A stretch of DNA of 64,000 nucleotides from Boesenbergia rotunda (Eukaryota; Streptophyta; Magnoliopsida; Zingiberales; Zingiberaceae): positions 72,199 to 136,198 of the forward strand of contig JAGFNQ010000953.1 of the NCBI GenBank assembly GCA_024364735.1. The letters run 5' to 3'. Within the stretch, counting starts at the first letter, position 1, and each line of letters begins with the position of its first letter. Under the pieces are notes generated by a model. It saw only the letters and a list, made by a program, of their open reading frames with translations, searched no databases and was not told where the DNA came from. Below, one piece after another: positions 32,163 through 45,065 of the stretch. The translations under genes and the position numbers were made by a program.

Positions 32163-33851
32163 TCATCAGCAAGCCTTGTTTCTCTACAGATTCGGAACGA
32201 ATGAAATTTGAAACTCAAATAAAAAAACTATGTAACTAAACTAGCATTTTATCCAAACTATTCGTATCTGTCATCTCCACCAGTGTATCTCTGTTCTGGT
32301 TGGTAATTTGTATTTTATGAATCTGAAATTACAGGTGAAGCAAAACAAGTTGATATTTCTCTGTCAGTATAGGCCTACGAGAAATTATGTGAATGACACA
32401 GAATAGTGATTTTTTTTTTTCTTATGCCAGAACTTTCTGTTATGGTCAAGGACGAGTTTCTGGTTTTTGATTCTTTTCGGTGGTTTCATACAGTGATATA
32501 GAAGGGGAAAAAAAAAGTTATTTGTGATGAAGCAATGATACGTATTTGAAGCATTGTGAGGCCATTGGTGTTTTCCCATGGGGAAAAGAAAAGTTATTAG
32601 TGATGAAGCCATGAGACATATTTTCAAGCTTGTGATGCCAAAGGTGTTTTTGCAAGGAGTTACGATATCTCAAAGAGTTCTCCATTGGAGGCTATAAAGT
32701 ATGTTGCAATAATTTAGGATCTACAATCAGTAGTTTAGGATGATGCAACTAAGGGAGGGGTGATAAAGGAGAAGCTTAGTAGGACCATGAAGGACTTGGT
32801 GACGTTGAATCACTAACAATGGAGATCTTTCTGCTAGATAACTACAGTACGGACGAAGAGGTCTTGTGTGACCAGTAAGGTGGAGAGCAGCATATACCAC
32901 ATGGGCTGGTAAAGGGAAGTGGTAGTGATGAATAATGATGATGTACCGGGACGAAGATCTGTAGAGTGCAGGTGGTTGGTGTCACCAACTTGGTGAATTA
33001 ATAATCTAGCGGCCAAAGCAAAATCGATGAATAATGGCGATAGGCAGAGATTCTTCAACAAATGATGAGATGTTTCAATAAAGAGAGGTTTTTAGTTCCG
33101 TCGAAGGAAGTGAGGCGAGGTGCGAACAAACTTGCAACGACGATTGTGGCCTCAAATGTTGAACAATTAATAACGTATGAAAAGAGCAGTAACAGCAAAC
33201 GAACAAATTGAAAAAAGAAATTACAACCATTATGGACATAAAATTTGAGATTTTTAATTTAAAAGTATATTTGATATTTGATATTTATTTTTTTCTCTTG
33301 AAGCTATCTCTGATGGCCACATCATTGTCAGGATCTACTTTATTTCTACGGACGACATTTTCATTTCTTCTTTCCTTTTCTCTGGTTCGAGCGATCGATG
33401 AGTTTGAGGTAAATTGAGACGTTTGGCTCCATAGCAACAACAAACAAGAAAGGTCTCCTCTTCGGTCTTCACACAACTTAGTTGAGCATAGTCTATGCTG
33501 CATAGAGTCGAATATTTGCTTCGGTGCCTTCTTTCCCTTAGTCGCTGGTCACATGGCACCGCCAGTCATCCATGTGGTGGCCATTAGAGACTCCATGCAT
33601 CCACCAGTGACCAGACAACAAGCCTAAATTACGGAAGAATAATTTGTGAAAAGAATATTTTAGTATTTTTTTAAGGGCCTGTTTTTTTCCCTATAAATTT
33701 TTTCGGACCTGACCTTCCTCCGTTTCACCCATAAACCTCGCTGCTGCGGGTTAAGACATCCTGTTTTTAGACTTGTTTGTGCTTCTCGACTTGTTCCAAG
33801 TGAAGAAGATGGTCAAGTTTTGAGCCGTCTTGGAGGAGCGCATGCACTGCG
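32163..33851. other. Spacer between AlaX and GT61 genes
   Basis: It begins with the 3' UTR of the AlaX gene. A tandem duplication of about 90 bp is visible at 32500-32655 (agttatt.gtgatgaagc in each copy). The last 200 bases are the GT61 promoter and 5' UTR. No reading frame shows family features. Confidence 0.45.
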
Positions 33852-35898
33852 ATGGCTGAGAAGATGAAGGTAGCTTCCATCTACAGAAGAGGATTTGATC
33901 TTCTTAGTTTGGGAGTAGGTGTGCTCATCGGATGCTTTCTGGTCTCTCTCACCTATGTCACCATGTACAAGTCTGACATGCTGGCTACGAGTATGTTCTT
34001 ATTTCGCTCGCTGTTAAATTTTAGTTTTTTGGTTCTTTTCTTTGTTGTTGCTCAAAGATTATGGTTGTGGCAGTGGCTTCTCAGATGTCGAAAGCAGATG
34101 TCTATTCTTGGATTTCTCAACAAATAGGTGAGAAAAATGATAGATCTTCGCTTCGAGCTGCTCTAATGGATGATCTTGGTGTAGTCTTCAGTTTTCTGCG
34201 TCTTATTGTTGTTTCTCTTTTACAATCGACAGATTCCAAGAGCAATTCAAGGTGCGACCATGGCAGCGCAGCATCGTATCTTTGCGAAATTAGTGCAACC
34301 ATTGAGACAGCAAGGGTTTCTTCCTCTGCAGGATCTGAGATTCCCTCTCAAAGAAATGAGTTTTCTTCAAGTGAAACAACCACGCGAGGTAGTAAAACCG
34401 CAGGACAGATTTTTGTTACGCTTTTCCCCATGAGAAAATGGTCCGATTTCTCAATGTTCAAGGAATCTTCAACTGGATCTACGTGATTACACTTCTCATC
34501 TTCTTCCCCTGCAGATGGCAAGGAGCAGAGCACAATAAATAATGGAAGCAAAGATGCATCTTCTTCTCCACCTACTTCGGTCGATGTTCACCGCTCGCAG
34601 GTTCCTGTCGCAAGCAGAGCATGGAAATCTGGTGAGCAGATCTGATCCTAGATTTGTCCCCACTTGTTGACGGAGATTTGATCTAAAAATTCGATTTTTC
34701 TTCCTTATCGTCTCGACATTTAGATCCGGTGGAGTTCGACTCAAAGCCTATGTGCGACACGTCGAGCCACCGGTGCGACCTCTGCGACATCCACGGCGAC
34801 ATCAGAATCATCACCGGCAAAGACTCGCCCTCCGTTCTCCGCGTCACCGACTCTTCTTCGTCCGCCAAGCACCAATCATGGCAGGTGAAGCCCTACGCCC
34901 GGAAGTGGGACCATGGCGTGATGAGCTTCACGAAGCCTGTCAGTGTACGCTCGACCGCCGACAGAGCCGCCACGCCCCGTTGCGATGTCACCCACGCCGT
35001 CCCCGCCGTTGTCTTCTCCATGGGCGGCTACGTCGGCAACCACTTCCACGACTTCACCGACGTGCTCGTCCCGGCGTTCCAGACGGCGCGCCAGTTCGAC
35101 GGCGAGGTCCAGCTCGTCGTCGCCCGCCTCAACCGGTGGTGGATGAATGCCAAGTACGGCCGCTATTTCCACGGGCTCTCCCGGTACGACGCTATCGACC
35201 TCGACAACGACGCGCGCGTGCACTGCTTCGAGCGCGCCATCGTGGGGCTCCGCGCCGACGCGGACCTGATGATCGACCCGGCGAAGTCGCCGATGGGGTA
35301 CACCATGTCGGACTTCCGGCGGTTCATGAGGAGCATCTACGGCCTCAACAGAGACTACGCGCTGAAACTAGCAGAGCAGACGGAGAAGAAGCCGCGGCTG
35401 CTGATGATCGCGAGATCCGGGAGCAGAAAATTCATGAACGCCGACCACATCGTGAAGCTGGCCGAGAAGCTCGGATTTGAGGTGGTGGTCACGGAGGGCG
35501 CTTTGGACTTGGCGGAGTTCTCGCAGACAGTGAACTCGTGCGACGTGATGTTGGGCGTGCACGGCGCGGGGTTGACCAACATGGTGTTCCTGCCGACGAA
35601 CGCGGTGGTGATCCAGGTGGTGCCGTTCGGCGGCCATGAATGGATCGCCAGCACCTACTTCGGGAATCCGGCGACGGGGATGGAGCTCCACTACTTGGAG
35701 TACACCATAACCGCCGACGAGAGCACGCTGACGGAGCTATACCCGAGGGATGATCCGGTGTTCACGGATCCAAAGTCGATCCACAAACTTGGGTGGGTAA
35801 AAATGGGGGAGATTTACTTGGACAAGCAGAACGTGAGGTTGGATTTGGATAGATTCCGGCCTGTTCTTGAGAAAGCTCTTGACCTTCTCAGGAAGTAG
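33852..35898 (+). CDS. GT61 family glycosyltransferase, five exons, 546 aa
   Basis: Exons: 33852-33990, 34074-34127, 34233-34388, 34515-34631, 34724-35898. Every intron falls after the first base of a codon, and the joined frame is open. The N-terminus is a type II signal anchor: basic residues, then a hydrophobic segment (about residues 16-38, GVGVLIGCFLVSLTYV), placing the enzyme in the Golgi with a luminal catalytic part. A Ser-rich stem follows (about 65-155), then the GT61 (DUF563) domain, with CDTSSHRC near 166, GNHFHDFTD near 260 and HGAGLTNMVFLP from 435. Plant members add xylose or arabinose to xylan side chains (XAT, XYXT, MUCI21), but sequence alone does not fix the sugar. The last exon is strikingly GC-rich while introns are AT-rich, as in grass-type genes. 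Exon two is small and rests on splice signals and phase. Confidence 0.92.
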
Positions 35899-36703
35899 AA
35901 CTCTGGAGAGATTTTGCTTGTTAGTTTCTCCGTAGTAACTGAAAATTTACAGATAGAAATTAGATAATTCTGTTCGATTCAACTACTTAAGCTCGATCTT
36001 CTTCGATTGAACTAATTAAGGTTATAAATTTAAGAAATCATTTTATTATAACATTATAACAAAAAGATGATTATAGTTGACGTCGAATGGTTAAAAAATC
36101 ATCGTACATTCAAAGCTTATGATTCTGTGTTTGCTGTAATTAGCTTATGATAATTAATAAAGGTCTCTGTCAATTCATCGTACATTCAAAGCTTTTCTGC
36201 TATATGATAATAGTCAAATGAACAGGTGAAACATTGTATATGAAAATTATTGGACTACTTTGGCTAATTAGATCGACAAACTCGAGTGGCATCCACTCAA
36301 TCCCATCTATTGTCGCTTTTATTTAATTAATTATTATTTTTATGATGAGATAGATTGAGGGAATCTCGCTTTCATTTATTTAATTATTATTTTTCATATT
36401 TTTATGATGAGGTTGAGGGCCTCTCTCATTGTTAAATCTCTCTAAATCAGTTTTTTTTAATCCCTAATATATCATATGAAGATCATATCTAAAATATAAA
36501 AAATTATTATTCTTTTTGCTTTTTATTAAAATTTATAAATTTTGAATTGGTGGAGTAAAAGATGACTTCAGTATCTCCGTTTCTTGAATCGAAGGAGATA
36601 AATTTATCATGATAAATTTCGAATGGGAGATCCTTAAAGATTGATCTGGTTAATTACGAATAAGTGGTCGACGTGGTGTGGGCCCATTGCCACTCGAGGG
36701 ATG
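35899..36703. other. 3' region of GT61 gene and AT-rich spacer
   Basis: 3' UTR, then AT-rich sequence with a short direct repeat ('gtacattcaaagctt' near 36106 and 36180) and a repeated 'tttatgatgaga/ttgagg' phrase near 36338-36415. No gene seen. Confidence 0.4.
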
Positions 36704-36865
36704 CCCGCATTTAGTGGCGGATCCAGACAAAACTTTTAAAGGGTGCTCAATGAAAGAACTAAAAAAAAATTACATGCTATCAAATAAAGATATCAAACGA
36801 TAAAAGTACTGAATTGATAATGATAATGATACAGATATAAAAGTATGTGCATACCAATAAAATAA

Positions 36866-39347
36866 TTATTTTTTGACACTTGAACTACCCGTATCGGGTT
36901 TGGATATACAAACAAGAGGAGGCAACTGTATCCTACAAGTGTTCATCTGTTGAAAATGTTGTAAAATTTGTTCATTTTCAATTGTGCCAAAAATATCCTT
37001 CTCGATATATACTACCAAACTGTCATTCATCCACTCATCTCCCATCCTATTACGCAAATCAGTCTTGATAATTTTCATCGCAGAAAAAACCCTTTCAACA
37101 GAAGTAGTTGCAACTGGTAAAACCAATGCTAACTCGATCAAACGATATACCAATGAAAAAATCATATTCTTGCCAGTTTCAACCATCTTTATAGCAAGAC
37201 TTCCCAAATCTTCAATCATAGAAAATTCACCTCGTACATTTTGAATGTAAGACTCAAGTTGATCCTCAAGTATTATACGATCAGTCAATGAAAAGTCCTC
37301 CGGATAAAGTTCAGCAAGGCGGAGTAGCTTACTAATATCAAATTGAGAAAAAGAGTCCTTCGGATCTAAGCAAGCAATGCAAGTAAGTAACTCCGTACTT
37401 GATTCTGAAAAACGATTATTCATCTCTTGAACCATCATATCAAGAACCTAATATTGTAAAAATAAACAGTGAATAAAAAAACACTATTAGAAAATTAAAA
37501 TTCAGTAAAATATTTATAAATATTACCTCACAAAAAATTTCAACACGATAATGATGAAAATTAGTAATCATTTGCCCATTACGTCTGCTACGACCACGAG
37601 TTCTCATATTTTCTTCCATATTCGGTATTGGGATCATATGATTACTACAAAATTTGTTGATGATATCCAAAAAATTCTCCCAGCCTTCTTCTCTTAATTT
37701 TTGTAATCGAACTTTCATCGTCTTGATCAAACTGACAGCCAGTACAATGCTTTGATCCTTTTGTTGTAAGGCAAGAGACAGTTCATTTGTGATTCCCAAT
37801 AAAGACTTCATCAAATGCATCACAAATACAAATTCATAACTCTCCATTTTATCAATCAAACTGGCGGTGATACCACTATTATCATCATTAGTACCATCAT
37901 CATACACATTTTCAAGCACTTGTAAAACAGAAGTCCATGTAGACATCAAACGGACAATAGTCATGTAATGTGAACCCCAACGAGTATCCCCTGGTCGTTT
38001 TAAACTGATTTCCTGATTTTTCCCTTTTCCACTAACAATATCTCCTTTCTCCAAACATTTTACAAGTCTATCATGTTCAAGTTGTCTAAACTTGTCTTTT
38101 CTTTTACATGAAGCGCCCGTAATATTCACAATCATAGTAACATATTGGAAGAAATCACTTATAATTCGATTGCTTTTAGCAACTGCAACAACAACTAATT
38201 GAAGTTGGTGAGCAAAACAATGGACATACCTTGCAGATGAATTTTCCTTCAATATAAGAGCCTTCAATCCATTATACTCACCTCGCATATTTGAAGCCCC
38301 GTCGTATCCTTGACCTCTCAATCTTGATAATGACAACTTATGTTTTGCAAATAATTCATCAATAGCCTTCTTCAAAGAAATAGCAGAAGTATCAGACACA
38401 TGCACAATAGCAAGAAATCTTTCAATGACACATCCATGTTTGTTCATGTATCTTAAAACAACACTCATTTGCTCTGTGACTGAAATGTCTCGACACTCAT
38501 CAACCATAAGAGAAAATATGTTGTCTTTTATATCATTAAGAATGGCATTTGTGACTTCAGCTGCGCAAGCCCGTGTTAAATCCTTTTGAATTGTTGGAGA
38601 CTTCATTTGATTGTTTCCAGGGGCATTCTCGTTCATTGTCTTGGCAACCTCGCCATTTCTTTGGATATACCACTCAATCAATTCAAAAAAGTTACCTTTA
38701 TTTGAGGAACTCGATGATTCATCATGTCCACGGAAAGACAAACCTTGTTTCAAAAGAAAGCGTGTAACATCCAAAGTTGCCGTTAATCGAGTGCGATATG
38801 CAACCTCCATTCCATGCCCCTATGCTTGTAGCAAATGTGACACACTTTGTCGTTGATTTTGAAAAGCCTCAAACTGTGTTCTTGCATCATTGTGAGCACT
38901 AGCTACACCACCAACATGCGTATTAAATACTTCCATTGCTTTTCTCCAATTATTCATTCCTGAATTTGTAAATGCATCATCTCCAACTCGACATCCTCTG
39001 TGAGAATTTTTAAAGAGATAGCACCAAAAACAAAAAGCTGCATCTTTTGATATACTATACTCTAACCATGAAAATTTTTTATACCAAATAACTTGAAAAC
39101 TTCTACGCTCTTTACCAAATTGTCTTTGGGGATAGCTATGACCAAATGGTTGACAAGGTCCTCTAATCAAATATTCTCTTCGAATCTGATCTCTAATAGA
39201 AATAGCAAATTCATCAATTGGTTTGCGTAGCCCTGGGTCACTAACAACATCATCCGGATTGAATTCAATGCGAGAATGCTTTTTCTTACTATTTTCTTCA
39301 TTAGAACTCTTAGAAGACTCAACACTTCGTTTTAAAAATTTCTCCAT
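36866..39347 (-). pseudogene. hAT transposase (TTF zinc finger, DUF4371, hAT dimerisation), one nonsense codon
   Basis: Exon one 39347-37527 and exon two 37447-36866 are joined across a 79-base GT-AG intron, giving 801 codons including the stop. Near residues 80-115 is the TTF-type zinc finger (WLEYSISKDAAFCFWCYLF). Then comes a DUF4371 region (about 190-400; FSLMVDECRDISVTEQMSV). The C-terminal dimerisation domain is in exon two (LVLPVATTSVERVFSAMK, then NRMGDEWMNDSL). This is the 'zinc finger MYM-type protein 1-like' branch of hAT. The only break I found is TAG at 38820-38822, in the same frame as both halves, where Gln is likely ancestral. With readthrough or a closely related source copy it could be active. 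Confidence 0.9.
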
Positions 39348-39552
39348 AACCTATGTCAATTCATCAAAATTATTAATTTAAGCAATCAACGTAACAATTG
39401 TAGTACTACTAAGTATAAATTATAAAATAAGGAATCAAATGAAATAAGGAACATGATTTCATGCTATATTAATCCCGCCGACTAAGAAAATGAAATCTTT
39501 AGATGAAGTCCTTCACGGATATGAGCAATCAAACAAATAAATAAATAAATCA

Positions 39553-39740
39553 AACCTTATCCACCGGCGTAGCAACCAACACAATCTGAATATGCTCTCC
39601 TTCTTCCTCCTCGGCTATCGTCGACCGTCGTCACCGTGGCAAATCAAACCTTATTCACGAGCGTAGCCAACAACACAATCCGAATCTGCTCTCTTTCTTC
39701 CTCCTCGGCTGTCGTCACCGTCGTTGCCGCGTTGTCGTGT
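39553..39740 (-). repeat. Tandem duplication in the hAT leader
   Basis: Two copies of about 95 bp, each starting 'caaaccttat.cac' and ending in 'ctcggct.tcgtc'. They lie upstream of the transposase start, within the probable promoter or leader. Confidence 0.8.
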
Positions 39741-40086
39741 CGGCATCAACGGAACAAAGCTTTTGATTTTAAGAGATGATAAGGAGGTTTTGCCTCTTGC
39801 GATTTGTAAATGACAAGAGGGTTAAAGATTTTGGTTTGAAGAGAAAATAAAGAGGAGGAGGAATTGTCTTGTGAGTTGTGAAAATAAAAGGATCAGATTT
39901 ATGATCGAAAGAAAAAAAAAGAGTTCGCTAGGTTTTAATGTCAATTTTACAAAAAACTCTAACAAGTTTAAAAAGTCATGATATGCCTTTATTTTTTTAA
40001 TATAAAAATTATATATTAATTAATTGAAAACAAGGGGGTGCTTGAGCACACGCTCGCACCCCCTTGAATCCGCCACTGCCCGCATT

Positions 40087-41194
40087 GATTGAGAAATAGA
40101 TTTGGAGGCGATTAATAATGCTTGACGGTGCCAAAGTTGCAAATCATGTGTAATTCCCACCCTACCCGTCCACAATGGACAGTACTACTGCCTCACAATG
40201 CCCTTTCAACCTGAGCAGTCAAATTGTGCCCAGCAACTCTACTAATTCGGCTGATCCATTTAGATTAATTAGTCTACTTTAACTGGCTCGATAAACCTAC
40301 TCGACTCATTCCTACACGTCGTAGTCTTAATAGTAGCTGTTTAATAGTGGTAATAGTTAGTTCATAGTAGTTGTTTTGTAGTTGGAAGTATTGGTGATGA
40401 TGATCAGTAGTTTGTGGTGGTTGATAAATAGTAGCACGCTGCATGTAACAGAAAGTTATTTGTTGGGAGCTGGTCGAGTGCAAGTAAATGAAAAGAGGTG
40501 GAGTTGGAAGTGATGAAAGTTGTTCAACCGTTGCGATAATAAATAGTTTGCTAGTGGGTTCCTTTGGCAGTCGCTGTGGTTTTTACTAATGTACGTTATG
40601 AAAATTGACGTTTGTATAAAAACAGTTTCAAACTCATTTAATTTTTTTTTGACATTATATGATGCACGTTATTCTTGAAATGCTACGTAAATGTTCACAA
40701 GACACTTGTGTGGAAACTGGAAAGCCCTATGGAGTTGGTAAAGGGCAAAGTGAGAAGAAAAGCAATAGAAATTGAATGCGCCATTACTATCTGGTCCTTG
40801 TCCTTGAGTGACTATAGATACAAAGGAGACAAAGTGCACCGCTTGAGAGCTGACACACACGGCAAAAAGGTGGGACTTAACCAATTTTTTTTACTTTACG
40901 ATTTAATTTATTTTCTAAGCATGTTCAATTCCATTTGGCAGACAGGGTTGGGCCATGGACCTTCCACCTGTCAGCGTTGTTAACTTTTTTTTTTTTTTAA
41001 TTTACATTACAATAAAATGTTTTTAATTTTGAGTCAGGGGTACGATTTAACATTTTTGGAACCCGATTGGATTTGGGCCATAATTGGATTTTGGCCATGA
41101 AATTTAAATGTGCTATTTTAAATAAAAAATAAAATATCATGTTAGATTTGATCAATTTGTTAAAAATTATTATGTATATCTATAAAGGGCAATA
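40087..41194. other. AT-rich spacer between hAT and TRIM
   Basis: No recognisable gene or element. A 102-codon frame from 40675 has no family features and an unremarkable composition. Confidence 0.4.
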
Positions 41195-41399
41195 TGTTAA
41201 AGAAAAATAAATATTGTGGTTGAGAATACAATCAAATCTCGAAATATATAAAAAAATTTATGAATTAAAAAAATTAAAGATATTTCATTTGATATGAAGC
41301 CTTTTGAGTAGAGTCTAAAAATAAAATCATGAGAGTTTAAACTCAAAATGAATAATATTATACTATTGCAAAGATATATTAATTTTTTTGGTCCTAACA
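41195..41399 (+). repeat. Left LTR of the TRIM (205 bp)
   Basis: TGTTAAAGAAAAAT...TCCTAACA. It shares 'gatatgaagccttttgag' and 'aaaaataaaat.atgag' with the right LTR, but is diverged. Confidence 0.7.
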
Positions 41400-42287
41400 A
41401 ATGGTATTAGAGTTATGATCCAAATCGAGCCTTATGTGTGTAACTTTGAATGAAGGAGGTGGGGAGACCTGGAGCAAATCAAGAGTGACAGAATACTTGA
41501 GGATAGGCTCGAAGCAGGTCAAGAGTGGTTGGATGCTTGAGGGGAGGCCCGAAGCCGGTCAAGAGTGACCGAATGTTAAATACCAAAATTTCAATATTTA
41601 AAGTGCATAAAAATGAAACTTAAGGACTTGGTTACGTTGAGAATAGCTAAAGTAAAAGGGTCTTTTGCAAAATATTATCACTAATATATTTGTCCTAAAT
41701 TATTTCTTTAATTCTTGCCTCTCCTCTCTTTTCTCCTTGACGCCGCATGCGAGCGGTTTCTCTTCACGCGAGCAAGATGCCGATTGCCCACCCTATTCTT
41801 CTCTTTCCCTTCTTTGTGTCGCAAACCCTAAAACGCCGAAGCCCTCTCTTTCTCTTCTCCCAATCGGAGTGAGCATTCGTGTCACGATGGCTCTGTAGGT
41901 GACGAGTGGTGTGCCACAACCCTCTTCCATCTCCTCATCATTGTTGATTCTTGGTGCAACCTTCAATCATGAGCAGTAGAGTTGCATCCTCCTTTTTGGG
42001 CCCTGGGTAGGAATCATCTTGTTTTGTTCTATTTTGTTTTATTTTCCCTTGATATGATCGGCACCAATAATTGTCATCACTGTCATGCCCTAATTGAGTT
42101 GTTGTTGCAGCAAACTGTTTCCCTATTTGCTCCTAACGATTGTTGACCCATTCGAGTTAGATCGGCAAGGGAGGTCACTGCTTATTGCCATCTTCAAGTA
42201 AGGTCAGCATTGATCCTGTCGACAAGCAGAGAGGGCTCTCACTCGGATGACTTGATCGGATTTAGATGACTCGAGTTGCAGCAGCGT

Positions 42288-43290
42288 ATGAATCGGGGTC
42301 GGGATCAAGACTGACAAGACAAAAGTGAGTCGGGGTCATACCAGGAGGGAAACACAAGAGGTGGAGAAGAAAATTTCAACAGGAGGAAACCTTTCTAAAG
42401 CACCAAGGGGGTTTTATATAGGGGAGGAGTAGGTCCCTTGTCTTGTCAAGGTTGTCTTATCTCATTAAAAACTAATCAGCTAATAGACTGATCTTTTGCC
42501 AGCCTTAGTCATTTTGTGGGTCTGTCACAGCCGCCTAGATGTCTATCTAAGACGTCACTTCTATCCTCATTAATGTTTGATGCCCTGACAAGTCACGATT
42601 ATAACAGATGTCTTTTCCTTATAATGGGAAGATTTGGGGAAATCTCATTGCTGTTGGGAGCTTGATAATAACTAACCAATTTGCGCAATGTGACCACTTG
42701 ATCACTCGGGCTCGTCCTGTCAGGCAGTTATGAGCCTACCAAAGTCTAGCCGACTGAGTGAAGACGATCGGCCAGATAAGCTAGGCTTCTCGACTATCCA
42801 TGTTTTTGGAACAGACCCATCGCCAAGCAGACCCAACCATCTCTGGTATGTATGAGTTCAATCTGCTGATCGGGCAGGTCCGACCGGCCGAGCCCGACCG
42901 GACAGCCAGCCTGCGTAAGTCGCTTCTTAGAGCAGGGTGAATGATTCCATTGGTAGGACGATTAAGTCGTCTGGTCGGGGAGTTCCCGACCGGACATGCC
43001 CGTCCGGGCATCCCCGACCGGAAGTGCCCGACCGGGAGTGCCACTATATATTTGACACTTCTCCTTTTCAAGGGAGCCTGGCACGTGCTTTTACCTCCTC
43101 CCGACTGAACTTTCTCGATCGTCGATGCCCAACTGGATACCGCCAATCGGTCCCAGCCCCAGTAAACTTGAACTCTGAGCCCCCAGGCTAGGTTGACACC
43201 TAGCGTGCCTGATTGTCTTTGCCCGACCGAGTCTTAACACGATCGGGCTTCCAATCAGCTCATGAAACCTACCCGACCGGATCAAGCATG
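42288..43290 (-). repeat. Unclassified LTR nested in the solo LTR, borders approximate
   Basis: Similarity to the sister gypsy LTR stops before this stretch and resumes after it. On the minus strand there is a TATA box (TATATAAAAC, 42411-42420) followed by a leader-like sequence. The right third is dense in CCCGACCGG-type phrases. I could not find a matching target duplication, so whether it is a solo LTR is uncertain. Frames at 42781-43285 follow from the GC-rich repeats. Confidence 0.5.
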
Positions 43291-45065
43291 TTGGGTTTTG
43301 ATTGGCTGTAGTTAGATGATGACATGAGCTTAATGTAGTATTTGTGAATACCTTGATGTGTGGACCTTTCTATTTAAACCTTTTAATGGCATACGGTTGC
43401 TATTCTGTTCGTAGGGTGATTTGGAATTTTTGGATTATGTTCATGAGTTAATTTGGTGTGGAGTTTGAGAGAAGGAGCTTGAGCTTGATAATGTTGTCTC
43501 CTATTTTTGGTTCTATGTTTGTGTCGTGAGGCTCACTGTAGCTGTGATTTTTGGTGATGATACTATGATGGGTTAGGTTAGTCTCATGGGTTAACTATTT
43601 CCCCGATGGTTAAGATATAAATGTCGAGGTTAATTAAAGAATTTAAACCTAATAACCTAACCTTGACAAATGGTGTTAAGAAGGAATAGTTGGTTTAGAT
43701 TTGATTAAGTTGATGCGGTAGTTAGGATTTATTCTAATTTTTATTTATCTGTAGTTTAGTTAATTTTTTAATTTTATAAATAGTTAAACTTGGTCCTTGA
43801 TACAGGACACTGATTTGGACATGCACGGTTGATTGTAGGAGGTTCTTTTGGATACACACTGTATTACGAAGCGGGTACTTCTCATTCGATTATATAATTC
43901 CTTTTACCTTAAATGCATAGTTGTTGTATTTTCTGAGTATGTTAATTTACCTCGGGTCCATTTTTATTTGTATTTCCTGTTTGATATTTATTCTTACTTG
44001 ACCTTTGAGTAGTAATCTAAACTATTCAATTATACAGTCTCAATTCTTGGTTTCTGATATAAAGAGTACCACTTGTACGCGTGTACTGTAGAATTATCAT
44101 TTGACCTATCTAGAATTTGATTTACATCAGATATATCTTACCTAGTAGATTAGTCATGCCACACTCCGTTAGAGTTGTGTGCAGACAGTTGATACCCTCC
44201 AAGTGTCAGGGGTTCCCACAGGTATTTTTGGGGGTTTTAAAGCCACAGGTTTTATGACTTTTCTGCATAGCCACTAGTTTTTGGGGCGTGTATCTTGTCC
44301 ACCCGACCTACCCAATGTAACTGTAGTTGATGTGTGTGTATAAAGCAGGTCATTGCATCATGTGCATATTATGTATTGTGTATTTGCTTGTGTTTGCTGT
44401 ATTTGTTTGAGCTATGATTGCTGCATTTGATCGACATGCATATTCGGTTATGATTTACATTTATTATATTGATTTTCAGGTATGTTTATTCGTATAAATA
44501 CATTTGATTTATGTTCTTTATTCCAAAGACTATATACCTTTGATTCTATATGCTTGTTTTATCTTTTTTATATACCATGTATTTATCTATTCTTATACCT
44601 ACAAAGTCCATCCGGACTCATCACCCCTTGCCTTCATTTTTGTTTTAGGTAGTTAATAGCTGTGACTCATGTCGCTAGGAGAGGATTTCATCTGCCAACC
44701 CCACGCTTAAGTATTTTTAGTTATTTTTCGTACTTTCTTAGTAATCTTATCTTATTTGTGTCGCTTTGGTTTTATTTTCATTACAGATTATATTTTATTT
44801 TCTATGGACTTGTATTTGTTTGTTTCCGTTGGCCTTTTGATTTGTTGTATTTAGTTTACGGAGATTTTTTATTATTATTATTTATTAAACATATTATTTA
44901 ACAGCGTGGTTGCTTATCTTTATTTCTTACTGTTATGATTGTGTGAATGACAGCCGAATGTGAATGTGCATATTTATATATTGAGATGGATGTAAATAAG
45001 TTTCAGATTGTCCGCTGTACCGGGAAGGTGTTGCCTGATTTTCGAGGAAGCATAGGTCTCTGGGG

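Larger units (their letters stand above)
36712..40078 (-). mobile_element. hAT transposon, 3367 bp, nearly intact
   Basis: A perfect 8-bp duplication CCCGCATT flanks the element (36704-36711 and 40079-40086). Terminal inverted repeats are TAGTGGCGGATCCAG and CAGTGGCGGATTCAA. A single transposase gene occupies most of the interior on the minus strand, with a leader of about 730 bases to its right. Size, duplication length and gene content all fit hAT. Confidence 0.95.

Noticed and set aside
34752..35691. Arg/Pro-rich frame and antisense frames over the GT61 gene
   Set aside because: Shadows of the GC-rich last exon; the GT61 frame carries the family motifs.
40675..40983. A 102-codon frame in the spacer
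   Set aside because: No motif, no coding-like composition and no splice or promoter support.
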